Shown: piece after piece, positions 26,157 through 34,550 of the stretch
How positions within the stretch are numbered: position 1 is the stretch's first letter
Layout of the letters: every line of letters starts with the position of its first letter
From: DATLGB01 sp964242305
GTDB taxonomy: Bacteria; Actinomycetota; Thermoleophilia; Solirubrobacterales; Solirubrobacteraceae
Assembly: GCA_964242305.1 (NCBI GenBank)
Contig: CAXTBB010000019.1
Span: forward strand, 6,247-70,246
Direction: 5' to 3'
Length of the DNA: 64,000 bases
Notes under the pieces: generated by a model
Database searches by the model: none
What the model was told of the DNA's origin: nothing
The model's input: only the letters and a program-made list of their open reading frames with translations
Position numbers and translations under genes: made by a program

Positions 26157-27773
26157 TCAGGATTCCATCCAGATGTTCGCGAAGTCGAACCCGCCGAGCG
26201 CGACGCCCGTGACTCCCGACTTGACGCCCTTCACCTGCTGACCCACCGCGTCGATGACGGGGAAGTAGTACGGGATGATGTTGCCGCCCTTTTCGTGGTC
26301 GAACTTCAGCATCTCGGCAATGATCTCGTTGCGCTTGCCGTCGTCGACCTGGCTGGTCGCCTGCTGATAGAGCTTGTCGTAGCCCGGGTCGGCCTGATGC
26401 GTGGCACTGAACGGAGCCCCCTTCACGACGGCCTGGCCCGTCGCCACCAGGTACGGCTGGTACGGCCAGTAGTCGATCGCGAAGTCGCCCTTGAGGTAGG
26501 TGTTGGCGAAGAACGTGGTCGTTGTCTGCTTGTTGACCTTCACCGTGACGCCTGCCTCCTTGGCCTGTGTGGCGAAGACCTCCGCGCTCTCGACCTCGCC
26601 AGGGGTGATCGGGGTCGCGAACAACTCAAGGCGCAGGTCCGACTGACCTGCCTGCTTGAGGAGCGACTTCGCCTGCTCGATGTCCTGCTCTCGCTGCTCC
26701 AGGCCCGCGCCTTTGAAGGCAGGATCGAAGATGCCCCAGACGTCGTTCCCGATGCCGCCGTTGCCGGCGAAGACCTGCTCGAGCATCTGCTTGCGGTCGA
26801 CGACCAGGCGGAGTGCCTGACGCACCTTCACATCGGTGAAGGGAGGACGGTCGACACGCATGGTGAGCGGGCCCCACGCTCCGGTCTTGGAGATGATCAC
26901 GTTGGCGCCTGCGCCCTTCGCCGCCTCGATCGACTTCGACGACAGGTAGTCGACCGCGTCAACCTGACCCGACTGCAGCGCGTTGATCTGCGACGTCTCA
27001 TCGGAGATGTTCGTGATCACCAACTTGTCGAGGTACGGCTTGCCCTCGTCCCAGTACTCCTCGTGACGGGCGAAGCTCGTCTCACGACCGGGCGTGAAGG
27101 ACACGTACTTGAAGGGGCCGGTGCCGTTTGGCTTCTTGGGATCGAAGCCGCGCGGGACCATCACGCTCTGGGCGAGCGCGAGTCCCTGGTCGAAGATCGC
27201 GTAGGGCCTGGCGAACGGGATGCGCAACGTCTGGGCATCCATGATCTTGGCGCCCTTGAGGTTGATGGGACCGAACGAGATCGCGCCCGGGTACTTCTTC
27301 TCCTGGATGCGCCGCAGCGAGTACAGGACGTCGGCGGCCTCATACGGCTTGCCGTCATGGGTCTTGATGTTCGGCCGCAGCCGGATCGTCCACTCCGTGC
27401 CGTCCTTGTTGGGCTCGAGCGACTCGGCCAGGACCGGGACGACCTCACCCTTGTCGTTGACCTTGGTGAGCGGGTCGAAAAGCGCGTAGGCGATCGCGAA
27501 ATCGACATTGGACAGGGCGTTCTGGCCATCGAGCGTGTCGTTGTCGCCGCCACCCGAAGCGCCCAGGCGCAACGTGCCGCCCCGCTTTGGCGTGCCGCCG
27601 GTCGTCGCACCGCTGCCGCCCGTCGAGGAGCCCGAGTTCGGATTACCGCCGCCACAGGCGGCGAGCCAGCCAGCACCGCCAACAACGACTAGACCCGTCC
27701 CGCCCTTCTGCAGCAGACTGCGGCGGGTGATGCCGGGCCATCCGATCCCTGTCTCGTCTCGTCGATCTCTCAT
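26157..27773 (-). CDS. ABC transporter substrate-binding lipoprotein (SBP family 5)
   Basis: This 538-residue secreted protein has a twin-arginine signal (TRRSLLQKGG) followed by a hydrophobic core and a lipobox ending in LAAC, so it is likely exported folded and lipid-anchored. The remainder matches family-5 oligopeptide-type binding proteins (LAESLEPNKDGTEWTIRLRP near the N-terminal domain). It is the first gene of the importer operon. A TGTGC-N20-GCACA inverted repeat lies about 90 bp upstream and may bind the PucR regulator. Confidence 0.92.
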   Translation of the reverse strand: MRDRRDETGIGWPGITRRSLLQKGGTGLVVVGGAGWLAACGGGNPNSGSSTGGSGATTGGTPKRGGTLRLGASGGGDNDTLDGQNALSNVDFAIAYALFDPLTKVNDKGEVVPVLAESLEPNKDGTEWTIRLRPNIKTHDGKPYEAADVLYSLRRIQEKKYPGAISFGPINLKGAKIMDAQTLRIPFARPYAIFDQGLALAQSVMVPRGFDPKKPNGTGPFKYVSFTPGRETSFARHEEYWDEGKPYLDKLVITNISDETSQINALQSGQVDAVDYLSSKSIEAAKGAGANVIISKTGAWGPLTMRVDRPPFTDVKVRQALRLVVDRKQMLEQVFAGNGGIGNDVWGIFDPAFKGAGLEQREQDIEQAKSLLKQAGQSDLRLELFATPITPGEVESAEVFATQAKEAGVTVKVNKQTTTTFFANTYLKGDFAIDYWPYQPYLVATGQAVVKGAPFSATHQADPGYDKLYQQATSQVDDGKRNEIIAEMLKFDHEKGGNIIPYYFPVIDAVGQQVKGVKSGVTGVALGGFDFANIWMES

Positions 27774-27864
27774 GCCTTCTCCTGTGGCTGGGTGTCTCGG
27801 GTCCGTGGGTCTGCAAGTGATGAGGCGAAGTCTGTGCGGTCACCGGCGGGCGAACAAGGTCCCG

Positions 27865-27894
27865 TGTGCGAAAGGCCACACCAGCACTTGCACA
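27865..27894. promoter_or_regulatory. TGTGC-N20-GCACA inverted repeat before ABC operon
   Basis: TGTGC at 27865-27869 and GCACA at 27890-27894 are perfectly inverted with a 20-base spacer. The flanks extend it to TGTGCGAAAG and CTTGCACACA with few mismatches. The element lies in the 145-bp gap between the SDR and substrate-binding protein genes and resembles sites upstream of the ThuA-like gene and the pucR-like gene. Confidence 0.4.
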
Positions 27895-27918
27895 CACTGC
27901 GCAACGCGACCCGGGGCA

Positions 27919-28722
27919 TCAGATCGCGGTCCGCCCGCCGTCAACGACGAGGGTGTGGCCGACCACCATGCTCGCGCTCTCCGAGACGAGAAAGAGCAGC
28001 GCACCGACGAGCTCGCGCGGCTCGGCGACGCGTCCGGCCGGGACCGCTTGCCGGACCCAGTCCTGGTAGTCCGGGCGGGCCATCAGCTCGCTGATCATCG
28101 GCGTGTCGAACTCTCCAGGGGCGATGGCGTTGACGTGGACGCCCGACTTGATCCACTCGACGGCTAGGGATCGAGTGAGTTGGATAACGGCGCCCTTGCT
28201 CGCCGTGTAGGCGGACGCTTCGGGAACGCCGACCACCCCGTCCGTCGAGGCGAAGTTGACGATCCAGCCACGCCCACGTGCGAGCATCGGCCGGCCAAAG
28301 GCCTGGCACATCCGCACGGTGGCGAACACGTTGACGTCGAAGGCGCGCTGCCAGTCGGCCAGGCTCGCGTCAGCCGCAGGCCCGCCGCCCGCATCGATTC
28401 CGGCCGCGTTGAGGAGCGTGTCGACGACCGGGTGGGCGGCGAGCACGGCAGCCTTCACGCGCTCCACCTCGTCGTCGTCGGTGACATCGGCCAGCTGCAG
28501 CTCAGCCGTACCGCCGTCCGCGCGGATGCGGTCGACGACGTGGGTCCCGCGGCCCTCGTCACGACCGATGATGATGACCGTCGCCCCGGCTGCGGCAAGG
28601 CCCTCGGCCGCGGCGGCCCCCAGCCCGCTGGTGCCTCCTGAGACCACCGCGGTTCGACCTCGAAGACCGAAGAGGCCTTCGAGGTAGGTCGCGCCCGGAG
28701 GGGGGCCGGCTACGTCGGTCAA
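27919..28722 (-). CDS. Short-chain dehydrogenase/reductase
   Basis: This classical SDR has 267 residues. The cofactor motif is TGGTSGLG-like (VVSGGTSGLGAAAAEG), the catalytic Ser is in NFASTDGVVG and the Tyr/Lys pair is in YTASKGAV. It should oxidise or reduce an alcohol/ketone with NAD(P). Its start overlaps the aminotransferase stop (ATGA), so the two form one unit from the operator at 30128-30140. An amine-to-carbonyl-to-alcohol sequence of steps is plausible. Confidence 0.92.
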   Translation of the reverse strand: MTDVAGPPPGATYLEGLFGLRGRTAVVSGGTSGLGAAAAEGLAAAGATVIIIGRDEGRGTHVVDRIRADGGTAELQLADVTDDDEVERVKAAVLAAHPVVDTLLNAAGIDAGGGPAADASLADWQRAFDVNVFATVRMCQAFGRPMLARGRGWIVNFASTDGVVGVPEASAYTASKGAVIQLTRSLAVEWIKSGVHVNAIAPGEFDTPMISELMARPDYQDWVRQAVPAGRVAEPRELVGALLFLVSESASMVVGHTLVVDGGRTAI

Positions 28723-30104
28723 GACGGCGCCACCAGTGCCTCGACGAGCTCGGCGAAGGCCTCCGTGTGCCGGTCGGCGTCCGCCTCTGTGTGTGCCGGC
28801 GACATGAGCGCCATGTTGTGGAAGGGCGTCATCAGGACCCCCCGGTTCAGGCAGCCCAGGTGCAGGTACCGGTCGAGGTCGGCGTCGATCTCCGCCGCCG
28901 CCTCGAGCCCTGTGCGTGGGGGCTCAGGGCGGAAGCGATACTCGCCGCGGCATCCCATCTGCACGACGTGCCAGGGCAGTTTGGCGCGATCGATGACCTC
29001 GTCGACACCCTCGCGCCATCGATCGGCGACAGCGGTCATCCCGATGAAGGCGTCCTCGGTCAGCACATGCTCGAGCGTGGCTCGCATGGCCGCCAGCGAC
29101 AGCGCGTTCCCGGCCACGGTGCCCCCGACCCCGGTGGGCCCGCGCAGCGGGCCGGGCAGGGTGTCCATCACCCGGTCGGCCAAGTCGGCGCTCATGCCCA
29201 GCGCGCCGCCCGGGACGCCGCTCCCGAGCCACTTGCCCATGACGACCATGTCCGGCTCGAGGCCATACTCGCGCGTGGCCCCGCCGGCACCCGCGCACAT
29301 CGTGTGCGTCTCGTCGATGATGAGCGGGACGCCGTGCTGACGAGTCAGCTTCCGGATGGTCTCGTGAAAGCCCGGCTCGGGCAGGACGATGCCGATGTTC
29401 GTGAGCGCCGGCTCCGTCAGCACACAGGCCACATCGCCGGCCTCGAGCTCACGTGCGAGTGCCTCCGCGTCGTTGAACTCGACGACACGGGACTTCTCGG
29501 CAGCGTCGCCGACCGCGCCGAGCGTCCAGCGCTTGGGACGGACCTCGCCGTCGGTGAGGCTGACCAGGGCCTCCTCCACTGTGCCGTGGTAGGCAAAGTT
29601 GAACACGAGCACCTTCGCGCGTCGCGTGACATGTCGGGCGTAGCGAATCGCGTTGCGGTTGGCGTCGGTTGCCGACAGCGTGAACTGCCAGCTCTCGAGC
29701 CCGAAGCGACGCGTCAGCTCTTCCCCCACCCAGGCGCTGTCCTCCGTCGGGAGCATCGCGGCGATCCCGCTCGCGGCCCGGCGGCTGACGGCCTCCGCCA
29801 CAGGTCGCGGCGAGTGGCCCGGCATCGCGGCGCTGTCGCCCAGGCAGAAGTCGATGTACTCGTGGCCGTCGATGTCGGTGAGTCGCGCGCCCTGCGCTTC
29901 GTCGACATAGATCGGGAAGTCGCCCGGCCAGGTCAGCATCCACGGCATCGGAACACCACCGAAGAGGCTCCCCTTGGCACGCGCGAACAGCGCCCGCGAC
30001 CGCGGTCGTTCGCGGGCGTACCGCTCGACCTCCGCCGCCAGGAGGGCGTGCACACGCGCCTCCTCGTAGTGCGAAGGCGTCGAGCTGATCAGGCTGTCGC
30101 TCAT
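28719..30104 (-). CDS. Class III aminotransferase (GSA-aminotransferase-like)
   Basis: The protein is a 461-residue PLP enzyme. The PLP lysine is in MVVMGKWLGSG and the Asp that holds the pyridine nitrogen is in LIIDETHTMCAG. It resembles glutamate-1-semialdehyde aminomutase-like aminotransferases of catabolic operons rather than heme-synthesis HemL, since the long N-terminal extension and context differ. It starts at ATG 30104, 24 bp after the operator copy 30128-30140, and is coupled to the SDR gene. Confidence 0.91.
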   Translation of the reverse strand: MSDSLISSTPSHYEEARVHALLAAEVERYARERPRSRALFARAKGSLFGGVPMPWMLTWPGDFPIYVDEAQGARLTDIDGHEYIDFCLGDSAAMPGHSPRPVAEAVSRRAASGIAAMLPTEDSAWVGEELTRRFGLESWQFTLSATDANRNAIRYARHVTRRAKVLVFNFAYHGTVEEALVSLTDGEVRPKRWTLGAVGDAAEKSRVVEFNDAEALARELEAGDVACVLTEPALTNIGIVLPEPGFHETIRKLTRQHGVPLIIDETHTMCAGAGGATREYGLEPDMVVMGKWLGSGVPGGALGMSADLADRVMDTLPGPLRGPTGVGGTVAGNALSLAAMRATLEHVLTEDAFIGMTAVADRWREGVDEVIDRAKLPWHVVQMGCRGEYRFRPEPPRTGLEAAAEIDADLDRYLHLGCLNRGVLMTPFHNMALMSPAHTEADADRHTEAFAELVEALVAPS

Positions 30105-30127
30105 AGATCGCGACAGTACCCAACTCT

Positions 30128-30140
30128 GGACGCCGTGTCT
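30128..30140. promoter_or_regulatory. TetR-like operator before aminotransferase-SDR unit
   Basis: GGACGCCGTGTCT matches RGACA-N3-TGTCY with one mismatch (A to G at position 5). Read in the direction of the aminotransferase it is followed by AGAGT, close to the AAAGT that follows the single-copy sites at 44, 46 and 49 kb. It overlaps the stop codon of the TreS-like gene. Confidence 0.5.
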
Positions 30141-32394
30141 AGTTTTTGGGTCCTGTCGCGGTCTCGGCCGTGGGTTTGACGTGCAACGCCCGGCCGCTGT
30201 ATGGCCCGAGGTCCACGGCGAAGCTGTTCAGATTGTCCACGGTGGCGCAGGCATCGTCGCGTTCGAACATGTCGTGCAGTTGCGCGCCGACGATGAGCTG
30301 CTCGGACCGCACGGTTCCCGTGATCTCGTCCGGGGAGAAGTTGAGCACCGTGATCTGCTGAGTCGCGTCGGCGAGCTCGTGGACCAGGACGAGCATGCCT
30401 GCATGAGACACCTCGGGGACATCGAGTTGGCGCGCGGTGGCGATCCCGAACTTGCGCCGGACATCGATGATGCGGCTCAACCGGTTCGCGAACGACCCCG
30501 GGTCGGCCATCTGCTCGGGCAGTGAGCCGTAGAGGCTGCGGGCACGCGGCATCTGACCCATGCGCTTCGGCGCGTCGGCCCCGACCCCGAGGAGATCGTG
30601 CGCGCCGCGGTTGATCCAGCGCGTGTCTCCTTCGGCGACAAGGTCCTCAACCGCGGAGCGCTCGACGGTGAGCATCCCGGCGAGGTCCCAGCCCGACAGG
30701 GCGAACACGCCTGGCTGGAGCGCGTTGAACATGGCGAGCAGGAGGTGCACCTGTTTGACGCTCTCGATGTCCTCCTGCGTCATCCGGCTCGGATCGGTGA
30801 TGCCCAGGACAGCGGTAATGACCGAACCGGTCGTGCACGCGATGCCGTTCTGGGTGAAGGGCAGGTTGTACGGCGCCGCTTCGCCGGTCAGGCCCGAGGT
30901 CAGCTCGCTGCGGATGGTCGCGGCGAGGTCCTCGCCGCGCATCTCCGTGCCGCGGAAGGCGAACGGCTCGTCCCAGTGCCCCGACGCGAAGTGCACGAGC
31001 TCGTGGGTGAGCTCGTCGTGATTCTGCAGACCGTGTACGAGCGCCACGGGCTCGATCCCGGCCCCGAGCGCAAGTCGCATCGTCAGACGCAGGAACTCGG
31101 TGTCGGCCGTGACCAACGCGTGGTGGTACGCCGGCCGCGTGATGAAGTCATAGGAGAGGTCCGCACCCGCCTCCGACATCGTCTTGATGTCGTCGATGGT
31201 CAGGTTGAGTTCCTGGAAGGAGAAGCCACCGACTTTGCGGATCATGCTCGCGATGAGCTGGTTAGCGGCCTCCGAAAGCGGGTGTCCCTCCGACCATGCC
31301 GGCGAGCCGGAGCGCTTCTCGACGCCCAGGAACCCGTTGGCATCGAGGCGCAGCGCGCCCGAGCCGAGGTCGACCAGCGCGTGCAGCGCGTCCCCGATGA
31401 CCAGACGCATCCCGGCAAACGACGGGTCGAGCCAGTCGATGGACGGCTGCCCGTCCTTGAAGTAATGCAGGTACACCCAGCGGCGGTCGACCCCATCGAT
31501 GCCCTTGACCGTGCGCGTCGCGGACCAGTTGGTCTCCTTGACGCCGGGCTCGAAGAAGATGACCCTCTGGAGCTGGCCGATGATGTAGCCCTCGCGCTCG
31601 AGTTCGGCCTCGACGTCGGGGGCGATGTTCACGCTGTCGCGGCCCGGGGGGACCTCGGGGAGGATGTGCCAGTCCTCCGGCTCGATCGCGACCATGTGGT
31701 AGATGCCGGGGTAGTCGCCGAAGCCCAGTTCGGCCAGGCGGTAGTCGGCACCCTTGCCCGTATGTCCCGGGACGATGTCGTCGATGATCACGCTGCCATT
31801 GGCCTCGGCCGTCGCGCACAACTCCCGGAACTCGGCTTCGGTCCCGAAGGCCGGGTCCACCTGCATGCTGATGCGATCGAAGTGCCCGTCCACCGACGGA
31901 GTCTGCCGCCAGCCGAGGAGACCCCCGGCCTGCTTGACCGGGCCGGTGTGCACCGCGTCGATACCGATCTGCCTGAAGGCGCGCCACAGCTCGGGGTCGG
32001 CCAGGCCGGCGATGTACGTCTGCCCCGGCCGGGTCACGAATGACATCGGGTAGGCGGTGAACCACACCGCCGCACGCTCGACCGCCGCGCGCGGATCCGG
32101 ATCAGCGAACGGGTTCTGCCACATGCTGCCCTGTCCGGAGAGCTGGCTCGCCAGGTGGTTGGCGTCGCTCAGCATGGATTCGTTGACGAGCCAGCGCACG
32201 TACTCCGGGTTGCCGGCCTCGGCGGCGCCGCGAGCGTCCTCAGGCCGGACCGGCCGCTCTGCGCGGGTGGCCAAGGGGCGCAGCCGTCGCGGCCGGGCTG
32301 GGTAGAACTGCTCGTCGAAGGTCGGCTCGCTGTGCCCGGCCTCGGGCTCCTCCGGCGGCGGCTCGGTGTCGGGGACGATCGTCATTGGCTTCAA
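30139..32394 (-). CDS. GH13 trehalose-synthase-like protein
   Basis: This alpha-amylase-superfamily protein has 751 residues. GH13 regions are seen: region I variant DDIVPGHTGKG, region II with nucleophile Asp in LRLDANGFLG, region III with the acid Glu in FSFQELNL, and region IV in QNHDELT. The last resembles trehalose synthase (TreS). The N-terminal 90 residues are Pro- and acid-rich. It is encoded just after the maltokinase-like gene, mirroring TreS-Mak pairs of the GlgE alpha-glucan pathway, but the region I variation suggests a separate GH13 subfamily with unknown substrate. Confidence 0.8.
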   Translation of the reverse strand: MKPMTIVPDTEPPPEEPEAGHSEPTFDEQFYPARPRRLRPLATRAERPVRPEDARGAAEAGNPEYVRWLVNESMLSDANHLASQLSGQGSMWQNPFADPDPRAAVERAAVWFTAYPMSFVTRPGQTYIAGLADPELWRAFRQIGIDAVHTGPVKQAGGLLGWRQTPSVDGHFDRISMQVDPAFGTEAEFRELCATAEANGSVIIDDIVPGHTGKGADYRLAELGFGDYPGIYHMVAIEPEDWHILPEVPPGRDSVNIAPDVEAELEREGYIIGQLQRVIFFEPGVKETNWSATRTVKGIDGVDRRWVYLHYFKDGQPSIDWLDPSFAGMRLVIGDALHALVDLGSGALRLDANGFLGVEKRSGSPAWSEGHPLSEAANQLIASMIRKVGGFSFQELNLTIDDIKTMSEAGADLSYDFITRPAYHHALVTADTEFLRLTMRLALGAGIEPVALVHGLQNHDELTHELVHFASGHWDEPFAFRGTEMRGEDLAATIRSELTSGLTGEAAPYNLPFTQNGIACTTGSVITAVLGITDPSRMTQEDIESVKQVHLLLAMFNALQPGVFALSGWDLAGMLTVERSAVEDLVAEGDTRWINRGAHDLLGVGADAPKRMGQMPRARSLYGSLPEQMADPGSFANRLSRIIDVRRKFGIATARQLDVPEVSHAGMLVLVHELADATQQITVLNFSPDEITGTVRSEQLIVGAQLHDMFERDDACATVDNLNSFAVDLGPYSGRALHVKPTAETATGPKN

Positions 32395-32397
32395 TGA

Positions 32398-33444
32398 CTA
32401 CCCGATCGGCAGTCGGGCAGCGGAGAATCGTGCGTGGCGCGCTTCTTCAGCGATCTCGAACAGGCGCAACATCCGGCGGACGGACATCTCGTCGCCAGGC
32501 AGGAGGCGGCTGTCGGCAGTGTCGAGATAGCCGATGAGAACTGCTGCTGCACCGTTGTCGCCGAACGGTTCGGAGAGGTGCCGGCGCAGCGATGTCATCA
32601 GTGCGGCGAGGTCGGCCAAAGGAGAACGCAGCGCCCGTCGTTGAGGCGCGGGCTCCTCCGTGCGTCCCTGCCAGCCGGTCACACGCCACCCGCCGTCAAA
32701 GACCACGTTGTCAAGCGTCAGGTCCCCGTGGCGAGTTATGGCGAGCCCACCACTTAGGCCCTCCGCCAGAGCTCGGACCTCGGCGCGCTTACCGGACGCC
32801 TCCAGGACGCCGCGGCTCACGGCGAGTCGCTCGTCGATCGTGGCAGCGAGAAGCGCGATGTGGAGCCGATCGATCGGCCGCGGCGGGCTGCCGACGTCTG
32901 CCAGATCGCGGTGGACGCTCGCGATGGTCTCGCCGAGTCCGCGCAGGACCGCGAGCGCCTGGTGGGGAGCCTCCTGCTGCAGGTGACCGATGTGCCGCCG
33001 GGCGGCCACGGCGGCCGGCTCTCGATCGAACACCGCGCACGATGTGGTGTGGAGGTCGTCGCATTCGAGATCGGCCCAGGCCAGCAGTGGATAGGTGCGC
33101 CGGGACCCGAGCCGTGTGAGCTCACGCAGGATCTCCACCTCGCGGTTGGGCCCAGCATCCAGGCGCCGATAGATGGCGATGTCCTGCTGTGACGTGGTCA
33201 CATCGTCCCAGAGGTCGGCCAACGCCATCTCCGGTGTGACGGCATCCCGGTGCTCACCCTCGGGCGGGAACCACTGGTAGTAGCGGCGGCGGCCGGACCG
33301 CAGGACGACGCGAAGCACGACGACGGGTACGGCCCCGTCGATCGGCTGCGTGGGCACCGCCTCGATGCGCAGGATCGCCGTCGCCGGCGTGTCGAACCAG
33401 CGCGCGAGGAGCGCAGGGTGGCGAGCGTTCTCGGCGCCGGGCAC
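32398..33444 (-). CDS. Maltokinase-like protein with degenerate active site
   Basis: The 348-residue protein shows the aminoglycoside-phosphotransferase/maltokinase fold. The catalytic loop HGDLTLDN (H239, D241, N246) is present. The following metal-binding IDFEG-type motif reads TGWQG (256-260), so the Asp that holds magnesium is Gly257 and the next acidic residue is Gln259. It may be a pseudokinase regulating the TreS-like enzyme, or bind a nucleotide differently. Its stop is 3 bp before the TreS-like ATG, so they are co-translated. A strong hairpin precedes it. Confidence 0.75.
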   Translation of the reverse strand: MPGAENARHPALLARWFDTPATAILRIEAVPTQPIDGAVPVVVLRVVLRSGRRRYYQWFPPEGEHRDAVTPEMALADLWDDVTTSQQDIAIYRRLDAGPNREVEILRELTRLGSRRTYPLLAWADLECDDLHTTSCAVFDREPAAVAARRHIGHLQQEAPHQALAVLRGLGETIASVHRDLADVGSPPRPIDRLHIALLAATIDERLAVSRGVLEASGKRAEVRALAEGLSGGLAITRHGDLTLDNVVFDGGWRVTGWQGRTEEPAPQRRALRSPLADLAALMTSLRRHLSEPFGDNGAAAVLIGYLDTADSRLLPGDEMSVRRMLRLFEIAEEARHARFSAARLPIG

Positions 33445-33461
33445 GGGCTCAGTTCAGCAGA

Positions 33462-33488
33462 GCGGCGTCGGGTTTCCCCCGACGCCGC
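33462..33488. terminator. GC-rich hairpin between SDR remnant and maltokinase-like gene
   Basis: GCGGCGTCGGG (33462-33472) pairs perfectly with CCCGACGCCGC (33478-33488) across a 5-base loop, an 11-bp stem. There is no T tract, as is common in high-GC genomes. It should end transcription from the operon upstream on the minus strand before the maltokinase-like gene. Confidence 0.6.
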
Positions 33489-33519
33489 GTCGTGCTGATG
33501 AGGAGGAGGCGCTGCACCG

Positions 33520-34086
33520 CTACGGGATCGGCGCGCTGGTGGACTGCGCACCGTCTACGACGACCGTCTGGCCGGTGAGGAACGCGGGCGCCCGCGTCGC
33601 AAGGTAGGTGGCGACGGAGGCGATCTCCTCGAGCTGTCCGAAGCGGGCGAGCGGATTGACGACGCGCATCTGTTCCGTCGTAGCCGTGGCGACGAAGTCC
33701 GCGCTCATCGGCGTGTCCACGAACCCCGGGGCCACGGTGTTGACGCTCACGCCAAATCCGGCGAGGTCGAGCGCTGCGGACTTCGCAAACGACACCGCGC
33801 CGGCCTTCGCTGCGCTGTAGGCGGCGGTCTCCGGCTCCGACGCGTAGGCGCGTCGATGACCAACTCGGTGCCGGTCGCGCAGGACGCCTCGTCGGAGCGA
33901 GAAAGAGGACGCCGGGGGAGATCTCACCGGCCTGGGCACCGCGGCCCATCGGGGTGAGCGCCGCCACGGCCGCCTCGACCTCTGGACCCTCGTCGTCGGA
34001 GCATCGCCGGTCTGGAGGCACGCATTCCGTAGAAGACGCCCGTCTGATTGATGGCGATGACCTGGTCCCACGCCGCGACCCTAGCT
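33520..34086 (-). pseudogene. Chimeric decayed SDR gene(s)
   Basis: Read on the minus strand, an SDR mid-segment (WDQVIAINQTGVFYGMRA) is followed without the catalytic region by a late-SDR stretch (TPMGRGAQAGEISPGVLFLA) in another frame. A second SDR half then follows with catalytic YSAAKAGAVSFAKSAALDLA and TGQTVVVDGAQ to the stop. At least two frameshifts and internal deletions separate these pieces, and the N-terminal Rossmann part is missing. It looks like two SDR genes merged by deletion. A clean operator copy sits 8 bp upstream of the remnant. Confidence 0.75.
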
Positions 34087-34092
34087 AACTTT

Positions 34093-34105
34093 AGACAGTA
34101 TGTCC
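34093..34105. promoter_or_regulatory. TetR-like operator before SDR pseudogene
   Basis: AGACAGTATGTCC matches RGACA-N3-TGTCY perfectly. Read on the minus strand it is followed by AAAGT, as at the 44, 46 and 49 kb sites. It precedes an SDR gene whose start has been deleted, so the site is now probably an orphan. Confidence 0.5.
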
Positions 34106-34109
34106 AGAA

Positions 34110-34550
34110 TTAGGGAGCGGGTGGAGAGGGGTCCTGGATGAGTTCGACGGCGTTCCCATCGGGGTCGCGCAGGTAGACCCAGACGACACCGAACACGTCC
34201 TCGTGCGGGTCAGAGATGAACGTGATGCCGTCAGCGCTGAGCTCCGCGTGGGCCGCGCGGACGTCGTCGACGGCGAAGCAGAGGTGCGCGGCACCGACGC
34301 GCGAGTTGTGCGCAGACCGGTTTGCCTCGTGGTGCTGGTAGCGGATCAGCTCGAGCATCGGCCCACCGAGTGGGTGCTTGAGCCAGCGGATCTGCATGTC
34401 GGCATGCTCCGTGCCGGCACCGTCGTCGACCTCCGCGCCGGCGGATTCGTAGGCCCGATGAGGCTCCCAGCCGAATCGCCCGTAGAACGCGCTCGATCGG
34501 TCCAGGTCACCGACGGTGAAGGACATGTGGTCGACGCGCTCGACCTTCAC
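34110..34550 (-). CDS. VOC/glyoxalase-family protein
   Basis: The 146-residue protein has the two beta-alpha-beta-beta-beta units of the vicinal-oxygen-chelate fold. Likely metal ligands are His8 in VDHMSF, His in AAHLCFAVDD, and the late Glu in NAVELIQDPS. It overlaps the GMC oxidoreductase stop (ATGA). VOC proteins may act as epimerases, dioxygenases or isomerases; next to a GMC oxidoreductase and a ThuA-like protein, a role on an oxidised sugar is a reasonable inference. The metal-site details are read by eye. Confidence 0.85.
   Translation of the reverse strand: MKVERVDHMSFTVGDLDRSSAFYGRFGWEPHRAYESAGAEVDDGAGTEHADMQIRWLKHPLGGPMLELIRYQHHEANRSAHNSRVGAAHLCFAVDDVRAAHAELSADGITFISDPHEDVFGVVWVYLRDPDGNAVELIQDPSPPAP

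Noticed and set aside
28719..30104. Glutamate-1-semialdehyde aminomutase (hemL)
   Set aside because: The resemblance is only at family level. The gene is coupled to an SDR in a catabolic operon and lacks any heme-biosynthesis neighbour.
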